Below are positions 7,279 through 16,438 of a stretch of 64,000 nucleotides of DNA, piece after piece. Made by a program: the position numbers and the translations under genes. A model generated the notes under the pieces. It saw only the letters and a list, made by a program, of their open reading frames with translations. It made no database searches and was not told where the DNA came from. Each line of letters begins with the position of its first letter. Positions within the stretch are counted from its first letter, which is position 1. Origin of the DNA: Paenarthrobacter aurescens (GTDB lineage Bacteria > Actinomycetota > Actinomycetes > Actinomycetales > Micrococcaceae). The DNA lies in assembly GCF_025421775.1 (NCBI RefSeq), contig NZ_JAOEFX010000010.1:124001-188000 (forward strand). The letters run 5' to 3'.

Positions 7279-8982
7279 GTGCACGCAGAGATTTTGTTTG
7301 AGAACGGATGGGTGTACACCGGCAATGACGCCGGACCCATCCGGGCACACCTGGCAATAGCGGACGGCCGGATCATCGCCGTCGGCAGCCCTGAAACCGT
7401 CAACGGAACAGTCACACCGGACACCCGCCGGGTGGACCTGCAAGGGCAGTTGGTGCTTCCCGGTTTCCAGGACGCCCACATCCACCCCATCTTTGCCGGG
7501 ATTGAGCTGCTCCAGTGCGACCTGACGGAGGTGGCCAGCGCAGAAGAGGCTGTAGCCACGGTTGCCCGGTATGCCGCGGAAAACCCGGATGAACCGTGGA
7601 TCCTGGGAGCCGGGTGGTCCATGGATCTCTTCCCCGGCGGCACTCCCGGGCGGGAGTTGCTGGATGCCGTGGTGCCGGACCGGCCCGTGTACCTCGTCAA
7701 CAGGGACCACCACGGGGCATGGGCCAACACTGCGGCGTTTGCGGCCGCGGGAATCGGTGCAGGAACACCTGACCCGGAGGGCGGACGGCTGGAACGCGAG
7801 TCTGATGGGACTCCTGCCGGCACTGTCCATGAAGGTGCCATGGACCTGTTCAATGCGGTAAAGCCGGCAGTGCCCTATGAGTTGGCGTACCAGGGGCTGC
7901 TCGCATCCCAGCAGTTGCTGCTCGCCCAGGGCATTACGGCCTGGCAGGACGCCTGGGTTCCCATCCCGGAAGGCGGGCACGCCGATCATCTGGACGTCTA
8001 CAAGGACGCGGCGAAGGCAGGGGACCTCAAAGTACGGGTCACCGCGTGCCAGTGGTGGGACCGGACAGCGGGCATGGCCCAACTGGAAAAGATCCTGGAA
8101 CGCCGCGATGACGTCCGGGAATCGTTCGACCCCCTGCAGCTCAATGCCAACACCGTCAAAGTCATGGTGGACGGTGTGGCCGAGAACTACACGGCCGCCA
8201 TGCACCACGTCTATCTGGACCACCACGGCCACGACACGGACAACCGCGGGATCGAGTTCTTCGAGCCGGAGCAGTTGAAGGAGTTCGTCACCGCGATCGA
8301 TGCCGAGGGCATGCAGGTTCACTTCCACGCCCTCGGCGACCGTGCTGTCACGGATGCCCTGGACGCGCTGGAAGCAGCCCGCGACACCAACGGCGCCAAC
8401 AACAACCGGCACCACCTGGCCCACCTTCAGCTGGTGCGCGGCGAGGACATTCCCCGTTTCGCAGAGCTGGGAGCCGCAGCCAACGTGCAGGCGCTCTGGG
8501 CCTGCCACGAAGAACAAATGGACACCCTGACGCTCCCGTTCCTCGAACCCGGCGCCGAGGACAGGCACTACCCCTTTGGCGAGCTGGCCGCGGCAGGAGC
8601 CCGATTGGTGGCAGGGAGCGACTGGCCCGTCTCCACCGCGGATCCCGTCGCTGCCATCCACGTGGCGGTTAACCGCACAGCCCCTGGTGAGGACCTGCCG
8701 CCGCTGGGCCCCGAGTCACAGAAGCTCAGCCTCAAGCAGATCCTGGACGCCTATACCCACGGCACGGCCTGGATCAACCACCTGGACGCTGAAACGGGAA
8801 CGCTGGAACCAGGGAAGCTGGCCGACCTTGCCGTCCTGGATGTCAACCTCTTCGACCTACCCGAAGAGGAACTGCACCGGGCGGTGGTGACGCAGACGTG
8901 GATTGGGGGCGAGTGCGTCTTTGACCGCGCAGCAGCCGCCACACCGATTGCCGCAACCCGGCCCGCCCCGGTGATGCCATGA
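7279..8982 (+). CDS. Amidohydrolase of the YtcJ/NfdA (N-substituted formamide deformylase-like) family
   Basis: The 567-residue protein starts at a GTG with AAAGGA upstream. It has the composite amidohydrolase fold: an N-terminal beta part (about 1-60), the metal motif DAHIHP (about 70-75), HFHALGDRAVTDAL (about 350), the HHLAHLQ His pair (about 378-384) and the catalytic Asp in GSDWPVS (about 450). This family includes N-benzylformamide deformylase of Arthrobacter, which releases an amine and formate. It heads an operon with a peptide-type ABC importer and an FAD oxidase, consistent with amide or formamide hydrolysis yielding an amine. No signal peptide is seen. Its stop overlaps the next start by four bases. 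Confidence 0.85.
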   Translation: MHAEILFENGWVYTGNDAGPIRAHLAIADGRIIAVGSPETVNGTVTPDTRRVDLQGQLVLPGFQDAHIHPIFAGIELLQCDLTEVASAEEAVATVARYAAENPDEPWILGAGWSMDLFPGGTPGRELLDAVVPDRPVYLVNRDHHGAWANTAAFAAAGIGAGTPDPEGGRLERESDGTPAGTVHEGAMDLFNAVKPAVPYELAYQGLLASQQLLLAQGITAWQDAWVPIPEGGHADHLDVYKDAAKAGDLKVRVTACQWWDRTAGMAQLEKILERRDDVRESFDPLQLNANTVKVMVDGVAENYTAAMHHVYLDHHGHDTDNRGIEFFEPEQLKEFVTAIDAEGMQVHFHALGDRAVTDALDALEAARDTNGANNNRHHLAHLQLVRGEDIPRFAELGAAANVQALWACHEEQMDTLTLPFLEPGAEDRHYPFGELAAAGARLVAGSDWPVSTADPVAAIHVAVNRTAPGEDLPPLGPESQKLSLKQILDAYTHGTAWINHLDAETGTLEPGKLADLAVLDVNLFDLPEEELHRAVVTQTWIGGECVFDRAAAATPIAATRPAPVMP

Positions 8983-10679
8983 GGCCGCGTAGGGCGAAAC
9001 CGCACACAGCGAACGGCGCCGTGCGCTTCAAACGGCGGACGACGCCGTCGCGCATTACCACGGTGACGGTGGCCGGCGTCGTGCTCGGCTTGGTCCTGGG
9101 CGGCTGCGGCACGCGGCCCGCCAGCGTGACCGACGCCGCGGGCGGTGCCAAGTACACCCTGTCCGACTCCACAGAGGCGCCCACCAAGGAGATCGACAAC
9201 TTCAACTGGGCCATGTACGCCGAACCGTTCTCGCTGGACTACGCCTACGCCTTCGATTACCCGGACAACACCGTTCTGTCCAACGTGTGTGAGTCGCTGT
9301 TCCGCTGGAACGCGGACCTGTCCACCTCGCCCGGCCTCGCCACGGGAGTGGAGAATCCTGACCCCCTGACATGGGTGTACACCATCCGCCAGGGGGTGAA
9401 GTTCCACGACGGCACGGAGATGACGGCGGACGACGTCGTTGCGTCCCTGAGCCGCCATATCGATCCGGAAGTGGGTTCTTTCTGGGCGTCGTCATACCAA
9501 AACGTGGAGTCCATCGAGAAGACCGGCGATTACGAAGTCACGGTTACCACCACGCGTCCGGACTATGTGTTCAACAATTCGTTGGTTGGCGCGCCGGGTG
9601 TGGTGGAGTCCGCCAAGACCCTTGAGGAAGCAGGCAAGGACTACGGGAACTCGAAAGCGGGCGTGAACTGCACGGGGCCGTTCCAGTTTGACCAGTGGGA
9701 AGCGGGGGAGAGCATCACCCTCAAACGCTTCGACGACTACTGGGATCCGGACCTGAAAGCCAAGTCGAAGCAGGTCACTTTCACCATGCTCCCGGACGCC
9801 ACATCCCGCATCAACGCCTTCCAAACCGGCGAAATCGACGGCGGCTTCGCGATCCCGTCCAATGCGATCGACATCCTCAAGGCCAACAAGGATGCCGGGT
9901 CCCTGTACTTCGGCAATGACACCTCCGTGCAGAGCATGGTCTTCACCAACCTGGCCGGGACCTTCCAGGATGTCCGGGTCCGCAAGGCACTCATGATGGC
10001 CATCAACCGTGAAGCGCTGATCAAGGCCGCGGAGCAGGGATACGCAAAAAGCACGGACGCGCTGACCACCAGAAGCGTGTGGAAGGACGTCCCCGCCGCC
10101 ACGGCTGATGAGGCTTTTGACGGTCTCCTCTCCACGCCCTATGACCTGGAAGAGGCAAAGAAGCTGGTGAAGGAAGCCGGAGCCGAAGGCAGCAAGTTCG
10201 TCTTTGCCACCGCCTCCCTGAATGCCGCGTTCGACATCACGGCAAGGGCCATCGCATCTGCGGCCAAGGAGATCGGTTTGGAACCGGAAATCCAGACCAT
10301 GTCCAACGACAAATACACCACTCTGTTCTCCGACCCGGAGGCCCGCAAGAACGTGGACCTTCTGGTGACCTCCTGGTACCTCTCCAGCACCGAACCCCTG
10401 GAAATGTACAGCGTGCTGCGGACCGGCGACTTCAGCAACTACGGCGGCTGGAGCAACCCGGAATTCGATGACCTGGTGAACTCCGCGTATAGCGTGCAGG
10501 ACCCGGAAGCCCGCGGCAAACTCACCGGCCAGGCCGCCAAACTAGCCAGCGAAGAAGTGGTCTGGGGGCCTCTCTACGAGACCGTCACCTCCATGTGGCT
10601 CGGCAAACGCATCACCGGCGCGGACCCGTCCATCAACTACATGTACTACCCGTGGGCAGCCCAGATAGGAGGTCGTTGA
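8979..10679 (+). CDS. ABC transporter substrate-binding lipoprotein (peptide/nickel, family 5)
   Basis: The 566-residue protein has a twin-Arg/basic start, a hydrophobic stretch (TVTVAGVVLGLVLGGC) and a lipobox LGGC at about residues 42-45, so it is a membrane-anchored lipoprotein. The rest is an SBP_bac_5 domain (PDPLTWVYTIRQGVKFHDGTEMTADDV is typical). It begins inside the amidohydrolase stop (ATGA) and ends one base before the first permease, so it is translationally coupled. It should bind the solute carried by this importer. Family 5 proteins bind peptides, nickel chelates and other amides; the true ligand is unknown. Confidence 0.9.
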   Translation: MRPRRAKPHTANGAVRFKRRTTPSRITTVTVAGVVLGLVLGGCGTRPASVTDAAGGAKYTLSDSTEAPTKEIDNFNWAMYAEPFSLDYAYAFDYPDNTVLSNVCESLFRWNADLSTSPGLATGVENPDPLTWVYTIRQGVKFHDGTEMTADDVVASLSRHIDPEVGSFWASSYQNVESIEKTGDYEVTVTTTRPDYVFNNSLVGAPGVVESAKTLEEAGKDYGNSKAGVNCTGPFQFDQWEAGESITLKRFDDYWDPDLKAKSKQVTFTMLPDATSRINAFQTGEIDGGFAIPSNAIDILKANKDAGSLYFGNDTSVQSMVFTNLAGTFQDVRVRKALMMAINREALIKAAEQGYAKSTDALTTRSVWKDVPAATADEAFDGLLSTPYDLEEAKKLVKEAGAEGSKFVFATASLNAAFDITARAIASAAKEIGLEPEIQTMSNDKYTTLFSDPEARKNVDLLVTSWYLSSTEPLEMYSVLRTGDFSNYGGWSNPEFDDLVNSAYSVQDPEARGKLTGQAAKLASEEVVWGPLYETVTSMWLGKRITGADPSINYMYYPWAAQIGGR

Positions 10680-10680
10680 C

Positions 10681-11712
10681 ATGACCGCTACAGATCACGT
10701 GCAGGCGCCCGCCCCGGCGCAGGGCGGCGCCGCACGCAAACGGGCCAAAGACAGGGCAGTTCGTCCCACTGTGTACATCCTGAAGAAGCTGGTGTCCTTG
10801 GTAGTGACGTTGTTTGTCGCGTCCCTGGCGGTCTTCTTCTCCCGCTTCCTTGTCCCGGGCGACCCGGCACGCTTCCTGCTCAGGGGACGCAGCCCCAAGC
10901 CCGAGGCACTGGAAGAGATCACGCGTCAGTTCGGCCTGGATAAACCGGCATGGGAACAGTACCTGAACTGGCTGGGCGGCATCCTGCAAGGAGACTGGGG
11001 ACGCTCGCTGACCTACCGCCAGGACGTGTCGGATGTGCTGCTCGGACGGTTGCCCACCACCCTTCAACTCGTTGCCTTGGCCGCAGTGTTCATCACTGTC
11101 CTTGGGTTGTTCGCCGGGATCGTGGCCAGCCTCAACAAAGGCTTTGGTGACCGCTTCATCCTCATCACGCTCACCGCCGCGGGTGCGGTTCCACCGTTCG
11201 TTGCAGCCATCGCGTTGGTGGCGCTGTTCTCGGTGGGCTTGGGATGGTTCCCTTCCTTTGGAAGCGGCGACGGCGGCTGGGACCGGATCTGGCACCTCAC
11301 CCTCCCGGCGCTCGCCTTGGGCATCACCTACATCGCCATGGTGGCGCGGGTGACCCGCTCATCCATGAACGAGCAACTGCTCCGCGAACACGTTGAGGTG
11401 GCAACCAGTCGCGGCCTCACCCGCGGATCCGTGGTGGCACGCCACGTGCTTCGCAATGCACTTGGCCCCATCCTCACCGTGAGCGGCGTGCTGGTTGCCG
11501 GCCTTCTGGTCTCCAGCGCCATCATCGAGCGGACGTTCGGCCTCTCCGGCATCGGACAGCTCCTGGTGCAATCCATCGACAGGCTGGACTTCGCCGTAGT
11601 CCAGGCAATCGTCATGGTGGTAGTGGCAGCCTTCGTCCTGGTCAACACCGTGGTTGACCTCATCCAGCCCCTCATTGATCCGCGTATCGCGGCCGGAACG
11701 GAGTCCCGATGA
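10681..11712 (+). CDS. ABC transporter permease, DppB type
   Basis: The 343-residue inner-membrane protein has an N-terminal helix (LVSLVVTLFVASLAVFF), the DppB-type loop GDPARFLLRG, and a BPD_transp_1 domain with the EAA-like segment EVATSRGLTRGSVVARHVLRNALGPIL (about residues 240-266). About six transmembrane segments are visible. It overlaps the next permease start by four bases. With the DppC-type subunit it forms the translocation path of this importer. Confidence 0.9.
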   Translation: MTATDHVQAPAPAQGGAARKRAKDRAVRPTVYILKKLVSLVVTLFVASLAVFFSRFLVPGDPARFLLRGRSPKPEALEEITRQFGLDKPAWEQYLNWLGGILQGDWGRSLTYRQDVSDVLLGRLPTTLQLVALAAVFITVLGLFAGIVASLNKGFGDRFILITLTAAGAVPPFVAAIALVALFSVGLGWFPSFGSGDGGWDRIWHLTLPALALGITYIAMVARVTRSSMNEQLLREHVEVATSRGLTRGSVVARHVLRNALGPILTVSGVLVAGLLVSSAIIERTFGLSGIGQLLVQSIDRLDFAVVQAIVMVVVAAFVLVNTVVDLIQPLIDPRIAAGTESR

Positions 11713-12566
11713 CGTTAGCCATCCAGCTGCCGCAGGCAGGCCTTCGCCGCTACGGCAGCCTCCTGTCACCCATGGCGTGGGGCGCGCTGGCCGTAGCCGC
11801 CGCCGTCGTACTTCTTTCCCTGTTCGCCCCGGTCCTGGCGCCGTACGACCCTGACTACGTGGACCTCAACAACGTTCTGGCCGGTCCCGGCCCGCAACAT
11901 CTGCTGGGGACCGACGCGCTGGGCCGTGACCTTCTCAGCCGGCTCATGCACGGAGGGCGGACCTCGCTGCTGGGACCCACCATCGTCGTGATCGGATCAA
12001 CGGTACTGGGACTCCTGCTCGGCCTGGTTGCCGGCTGGTCCGAAGGCTGGCTGGGCAAGGTCCTCGGCAGGCTCTTCGATCTGCTGTTCGCCTTCCCCGC
12101 GTTGCTGATGGCCATGCTCGCCATCGCCTTGTTCGGCAAGGGGCTCTTCGCGCCCATCCTGGCCATGACCATCGCCTACGTGCCGTACGTGGCCAGGTTG
12201 GCCCAGTCCCTGGTGGTTGCCGAGCGCAGCCGGCCCTATGTCCAGGCTTACCGCGTGCTCGGATTCCGGACGCCGTGGGTGGTCCTGGGCCGGGTGCTGC
12301 CCAACCTCATTCCCACCGTCGGCGCCCAATCAACGCTGAACTTCGGCTACGTGCTGGCCGACCTCGCAGCGCTCTCCTTCATCGGTCTAGGCGTTCAGCC
12401 ACCCACCAGCGACTGGGGCGCCATGATCGAGGAATCCCGGGGCGCGCTCCTGGGCGGCTACATCCTGCCCGCCTTCTGGCCCGCCTTGGTAGTGGTCCTG
12501 GTGGTGGTGGCCGTCAATGTCATCGGCGAGGAACTTTCAGACCGCATCGGAGGAAAACTGTCATGA
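11709..12566 (+). CDS. ABC transporter permease, DppC type
   Basis: The 285-residue protein has the DppC signature LLGTDALGRDLLSRLMHGGRTSL (about residues 64-86) and an EAA loop in QAYRVLGFRTPWVVLGRVLPN (about 180-200). Five to six transmembrane helices are visible. It starts within the stop of the DppB-type gene, and its own stop overlaps the ATPase start (ATGA at 12563-12566). It is the second membrane subunit of the importer. Confidence 0.9.
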   Translation: MTLAIQLPQAGLRRYGSLLSPMAWGALAVAAAVVLLSLFAPVLAPYDPDYVDLNNVLAGPGPQHLLGTDALGRDLLSRLMHGGRTSLLGPTIVVIGSTVLGLLLGLVAGWSEGWLGKVLGRLFDLLFAFPALLMAMLAIALFGKGLFAPILAMTIAYVPYVARLAQSLVVAERSRPYVQAYRVLGFRTPWVVLGRVLPNLIPTVGAQSTLNFGYVLADLAALSFIGLGVQPPTSDWGAMIEESRGALLGGYILPAFWPALVVVLVVVAVNVIGEELSDRIGGKLS

Positions 12567-14170
12567 GCCAGCTCCTGAACATTGAAGACTTTACCCTCGG
12601 CTTTCCGGACAGGCCGCCGCTGCTGGACAGCGTCTCCCTGCACGTGAACGACGGCGAAGCGGTCGCCTTGGTGGGGGAGTCCGGCTCAGGCAAGTCCCTG
12701 ACCACCCGGGCAGCGCTGGGGTTGTTTCCCGGCGGCTCCGAGTTCTCTGGAACCGTGTCTGTTCAGGGCCTCGATACCCTGACGGCTAACAAGCAGCGGC
12801 TCATGGAGTTGCGGCGTGGCCACGCTTCCATGATCTTCCAGGACCCCCGGGCCGGCATCAACCCCGTCCGGACTGTGGGGGACTTCCTCACGGAGACACT
12901 GCTCCGGTTTGACGGGCTATCCCGCGCCGAGGCTACCGAACGCGCCGTAAAGCAACTTGAGCAAGTGGGCCTGCGCCGCGCCAAGGAGCTCATGGACCAG
13001 CACCCGCACCAGCTCTCGGGCGGCATGCTCCAGCGGGTGATGATTGCCGCTGCACTGCTCAACTCTCCGGACCTGTTGCTGTGCGACGAACCCACGACGG
13101 CGTTGGATGTCACCACCCAATCCGGGATCGTCAGGCTCTTGCGCGAAGAACAGCAGTCACGGGGAATGGGCATGCTCTTCATTACGCATGACCTGAATCT
13201 CGCCGCTAGCATGTGTGAACGCGTCTACGTGCTCCGTCGCGGCACCGTGGTGGAGCACGGCCCGACGCAGACAGTCTTCCAGATGCCACAGCAGGACTAC
13301 ACCCGGCAGTTGGTGGAGGCGACCCCCATTATTGAGCTGGGCGAGGTGCCCGCCGTGGAGGCGTCCGCCGCCCCACCCCTGCTGCAGGTTTCAGGGTTGT
13401 CCAAGACGTACCAACTGCCCCGCGGAGACGTCATCACCGCCTTGGACAACGCCGGGTTCAGCCTCCCTGAGGGTGGTTCCTTGGGCGTCGTGGGTGAGTC
13501 GGGTTCCGGGAAGTCCACTTTGGCCCGGCTGGTGGTGGCGCTGGAAACTGCCACGGTGGGAGAACTCACGCTCCACGGCGTCCCCCGGCCTCGACGGCCA
13601 CTCAAGGCCGCCGAGCGCAAGGTCCTGGCCAAGGACGTCCAGATCGTTTTCCAGGATCCCTACCTGTCCCTGGATCCACGCATCCCCGTAGGCAACGCCG
13701 TGGCTGACGTGTTCCGGCTTCACCAGCGGCAAGGACGCAAGCAGGCCAAGGCCAGCGCAGCAGAACTCCTGGGCAGGGTGGGAATCGGACCGGACCGGTT
13801 CGACGCCCGGCCACGGGCACTTTCGGGTGGCCAGCGGCAGCGTGTGGCGTTGGCCAAGGCACTCGCTGCCCGGCCCCGGCTCCTTGTCCTGGACGAAGCC
13901 ACCAGTGCCCTGGACGTCTCCGTCCAGGCGCAGGTCCTGGAACTCGTGGAGGAGCTGCGGGATCAGTTCGGGCTGACCATTCTCTTTGTTACGCATGACC
14001 TGGCCGTGGTCTCGCGGCTCTGTTCCGAGCTGATCGTGATGCATCAGGGACGGATCGTGGAACAGGGGCCCACGGCCCGAATCCTTGAGGACCCCGGGGA
14101 CGGCTACACGAGGAACCTCATCGCCTCCCGTCCCCGTCCCTTGTGGGACGCCGAACCGGTCACTGCCTGA
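12563..14170 (+). CDS. ABC transporter ATPase with two tandem ATP-binding domains (DppD-DppF fusion)
   Basis: The 535-residue protein starts at the ATG at 12563 with GGAGGAAAA upstream. Domain one (about 1-250) has Walker A GESGSGKS, signature LSGGMLQR and Walker B LLLCDEP. Domain two (about 272-520) has Walker A GESGSGKS, LSGGQRQR and LLVLDEA. Each half carries the C-terminal oligopeptide-type extension. One polypeptide therefore supplies both nucleotide-binding sites of the importer, which are more often two genes. It is coupled to the preceding permease. The next gene follows after 66 bases containing a short GGCGCC inverted repeat. Confidence 0.92.
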   Translation: MSQLLNIEDFTLGFPDRPPLLDSVSLHVNDGEAVALVGESGSGKSLTTRAALGLFPGGSEFSGTVSVQGLDTLTANKQRLMELRRGHASMIFQDPRAGINPVRTVGDFLTETLLRFDGLSRAEATERAVKQLEQVGLRRAKELMDQHPHQLSGGMLQRVMIAAALLNSPDLLLCDEPTTALDVTTQSGIVRLLREEQQSRGMGMLFITHDLNLAASMCERVYVLRRGTVVEHGPTQTVFQMPQQDYTRQLVEATPIIELGEVPAVEASAAPPLLQVSGLSKTYQLPRGDVITALDNAGFSLPEGGSLGVVGESGSGKSTLARLVVALETATVGELTLHGVPRPRRPLKAAERKVLAKDVQIVFQDPYLSLDPRIPVGNAVADVFRLHQRQGRKQAKASAAELLGRVGIGPDRFDARPRALSGGQRQRVALAKALAARPRLLVLDEATSALDVSVQAQVLELVEELRDQFGLTILFVTHDLAVVSRLCSELIVMHQGRIVEQGPTARILEDPGDGYTRNLIASRPRPLWDAEPVTA

Positions 14171-14236
14171 AGCAGCCCGGCCATCAACACGAGTCCCGGC
14201 GCCACGTTAAGGCGCCCAGAAACAGGAGAATTTCCC

Positions 14237-15655
14237 GTGAATACCACCGTTTTCGAACGGAATGTCCCGCAGGCCGCCGTCGTGGCCAATGCCTTGGAAG
14301 GTGCCGCCCACCGGCCCTTCTGGATCGACGACCTGAAGGACGCCGCCACGCGCTACCCACAACTCGACGGCGACGCGGCCGCCGACCTCGTGATCGTCGG
14401 CGGCGGATACACCGGGCTATGGACAGCGCTGCGCGCCAAGGAACGTGACCCCGGCCGGACAGTGATCCTGCTGGAAGCGGAGCGTGTGGCGTGGGCTGCC
14501 TCCGGCCGCAACGGTGGCTTCTGCGAGGCCAGCCTGACCCACGGCCATGAGAATGGCAAGAACCGTTGGCCGGACGAATTGGAGACCTTGGACCGGCTGG
14601 GTATGGAGAACCTGGACCGCATGCAGGAGGCCGTGGAGAAATACGGCATGGACTGCGAGTGGGAGCGCACCGGCGAGCTCAACGTGGCGGTGGAACCCCA
14701 CCAGGTGGCCTGGCTCCAGGAGGACGACAGCCCCGGAAGTGTCTTTCTGGACCAGGAAGCCATCCGCGCCGAGGTCAACTCACCCACCTACCTCGCCGGA
14801 CGTTGGCATAAGGATTCCGTGGCCATGGTCCATCCGTACAAGCTCGGGCTCGAACTTGCCCGGGTGGCTACAGAGCTGGGCGTCCACATCCATGAGGGCA
14901 CGCGCGTGCGTGACCTGAAGGACCACGAACACGGCGTCACCGTAGTTACCGAACGGGGGAGCATTGAGGCCGGGCACGTCGTCCTTGGCACCAACGTGTT
15001 TCCGTCCCTGCTGAAGCGGAACCAGTTGATGACGGTGCCGGTGTACGACTATGCGCTCATGACTGAGCCGCTCACCGCGGAACAGTTGGAATCCACCGGG
15101 TGGACCAAGCGCCAGGGAATCGGGGACGTTGCCAACCAGTTCCACTACTACCGCATCACCAAGGACCACAGGATCCTGTTCGGTGGATACGACGCGCTCT
15201 ACTTCTGGGGTCGGCGGGTGGACCAACGGCACGAACACCAGCCCGCGACGTGGGAGAAGATCGCCTCGCATTTCTTCACGACGTTCCCGCAGCTGGAGGG
15301 CCTGAAGTTCACGCACAAGTGGGCCGGACCCATCGATTCGAGCACGCAGTTCTGCGCATTCTTTGGGACAGCCCGCAAGGGCCGGGTGGCGTACGCGGCC
15401 GGTTTCACGGGGCTCGGAGTGGGAGCTACGGCTTTTGCAGCCGACGTGCTCCTGGATCTGTTGGCCGGATTGGATACGGAGCGCACGCGCGTGGAGATGG
15501 TCCGGAAGCGCCCGCTGCCGTTCCCGCCCGAGCCGTTGGCTTCACTGGGCATCAACCTGACGCGTTGGTCCATGGACCGGGCCGACCATAACCAGGGAAA
15601 GAGGAACCTCATCCTCAAAGCACTCGACGCCGTGGGGCTGGGTTTCGACTCCTGA
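14237..15655 (+). CDS. FAD-dependent oxidoreductase (DadA/gamma-glutamylputrescine oxidase-like)
   Basis: The 472-residue protein starts at a GTG with CAGGAGA eight bases upstream. It has an N-terminal FAD dinucleotide fold DLVIVGGGYTGLWTA (about residues 50-64), the following Glu in ILLEAE (about 79-84), the ASGRNGGFCEA segment (about 88-98) typical of amine/amino-acid oxidases of the DAO family, and a C-terminal FAD-contact GFTGLGVGATAFAADVLLDLL. It probably oxidises an amine to an imine or aldehyde with release of ammonia. It is the last gene of the amidohydrolase/ABC operon and supports amine catabolism. Substrate assignment is inferred. Confidence 0.85.
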   Translation: MNTTVFERNVPQAAVVANALEGAAHRPFWIDDLKDAATRYPQLDGDAAADLVIVGGGYTGLWTALRAKERDPGRTVILLEAERVAWAASGRNGGFCEASLTHGHENGKNRWPDELETLDRLGMENLDRMQEAVEKYGMDCEWERTGELNVAVEPHQVAWLQEDDSPGSVFLDQEAIRAEVNSPTYLAGRWHKDSVAMVHPYKLGLELARVATELGVHIHEGTRVRDLKDHEHGVTVVTERGSIEAGHVVLGTNVFPSLLKRNQLMTVPVYDYALMTEPLTAEQLESTGWTKRQGIGDVANQFHYYRITKDHRILFGGYDALYFWGRRVDQRHEHQPATWEKIASHFFTTFPQLEGLKFTHKWAGPIDSSTQFCAFFGTARKGRVAYAAGFTGLGVGATAFAADVLLDLLAGLDTERTRVEMVRKRPLPFPPEPLASLGINLTRWSMDRADHNQGKRNLILKALDAVGLGFDS

Positions 15656-15663
15656 GTCTCCCC

Positions 15664-15723
15664 GTTGTGGGGCCTGGTCTGCGCGTTGGATCCCGGGGAT
15701 GCGTGGAGAGCGGGCCTCGCAAC
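15664..15723. repeat. REP-like palindrome, copy B
   Basis: The left arm begins GTTGTGGGGCCTGGTCTGCG at 15664 and the right arm ends GAGCGGGCCTCGCAAC at 15723, pairing imperfectly. It lies between the convergent FAD oxidoreductase and the membrane protein gene. It is the most degenerate of the four copies. Confidence 0.65.
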
Positions 15724-15732
15724 GCAGGGTGG

Positions 15733-16392
15733 TTAGCGCTTGGGGGCCGGTTTGCGTTGGGCGGAAGCGTTCGACGCCGGCCGCTTGGCTGGCGTCGTTG
15801 GCGTACGTGGTGCGGGGCGCTTGACGGCGGGGGTCTTCGTTGCGCCGGAAGTACGCGGCGTCGCAGCAGCAGGGCGCTTGGCGGGTGTCCCTGCGCGGGG
15901 CGCCGGTTTGCGTGGCGCGGGGGTGCGCTTTGCCGCCGGCGAGGGTCGTTTGGCGGAAGCCGGTGCCCTCGAACCAAACGAGGGCACCACTGCGCCGAGG
16001 AACATCACTGCCAGCGTCCCGACCCCAGCCGCGGCGGCCAGGTAGAAGTAGATGTCAGAATCCTTGGTGCTCACGGCAGTACCCAAGGCGTTGGCATCCT
16101 GGTTGAATGCGATACCCCACATCCGCAGGAACGCGATGCTGCACCCGATGAAGAGGCTGGTTCCCACTGCGCCGAGTATGACCACGAGGTAGCGCCGGCG
16201 GTTGAAGACCTGCACCAAGGAGGCCAAATAGCAGACCAGCACGCTTCCAAGGAACAAGTACAACACCAGTTCCTCGAGCACAACGGCGGCCAGCACCAAG
16301 AGCCCCAGCGACACGAAGGCGGCCACTACCGCAAGCTTTCCACTGTTCCCCATGTGACGCATGAGGTTAATCATCGCCGACCAAGTGGCCAC
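15733..16392 (-). CDS. Membrane protein with a basic Ala/Pro/Lys-rich C-terminal tail
   Basis: The 219-residue protein has four hydrophobic helices in residues about 18-135 (LAVVAAFVSLGLLVLAAVVL, LYLFLGSVLVCYLASLV, YLVVILGAVGTSLFIGC, FYLAAAAGVGTLAVMFLGAVV). A tail of about 75 residues is made almost only of Ala, Pro, Lys, Arg, Thr and Ser, with repeated PAKRP/PAPRKP units. Such tails resemble histone-H1-like segments and could bind DNA, RNA or acidic polymers at the membrane; that is inference. I do not recognise the membrane part. The GTG start at 16392 is uncertain; ATGs at 16374 and 16353 are alternatives. Confidence 0.7.
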   Translation of the reverse strand: MATWSAMINLMRHMGNSGKLAVVAAFVSLGLLVLAAVVLEELVLYLFLGSVLVCYLASLVQVFNRRRYLVVILGAVGTSLFIGCSIAFLRMWGIAFNQDANALGTAVSTKDSDIYFYLAAAAGVGTLAVMFLGAVVPSFGSRAPASAKRPSPAAKRTPAPRKPAPRAGTPAKRPAAATPRTSGATKTPAVKRPAPRTPTTPAKRPASNASAQRKPAPKR

Positions 16393-16438
16393 GCCACGCC
16401 GTCGTACATTGCAGTTGAATACCGTTAGGGACAGCCAG

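Noticed and set aside
12275..12562. Upstream extension of the double ATPase gene
   Set aside because: It lies inside the DppC-type gene in another frame; the ATG at 12563 has a strong ribosome site and overlaps the permease stop in the usual ATGA manner.
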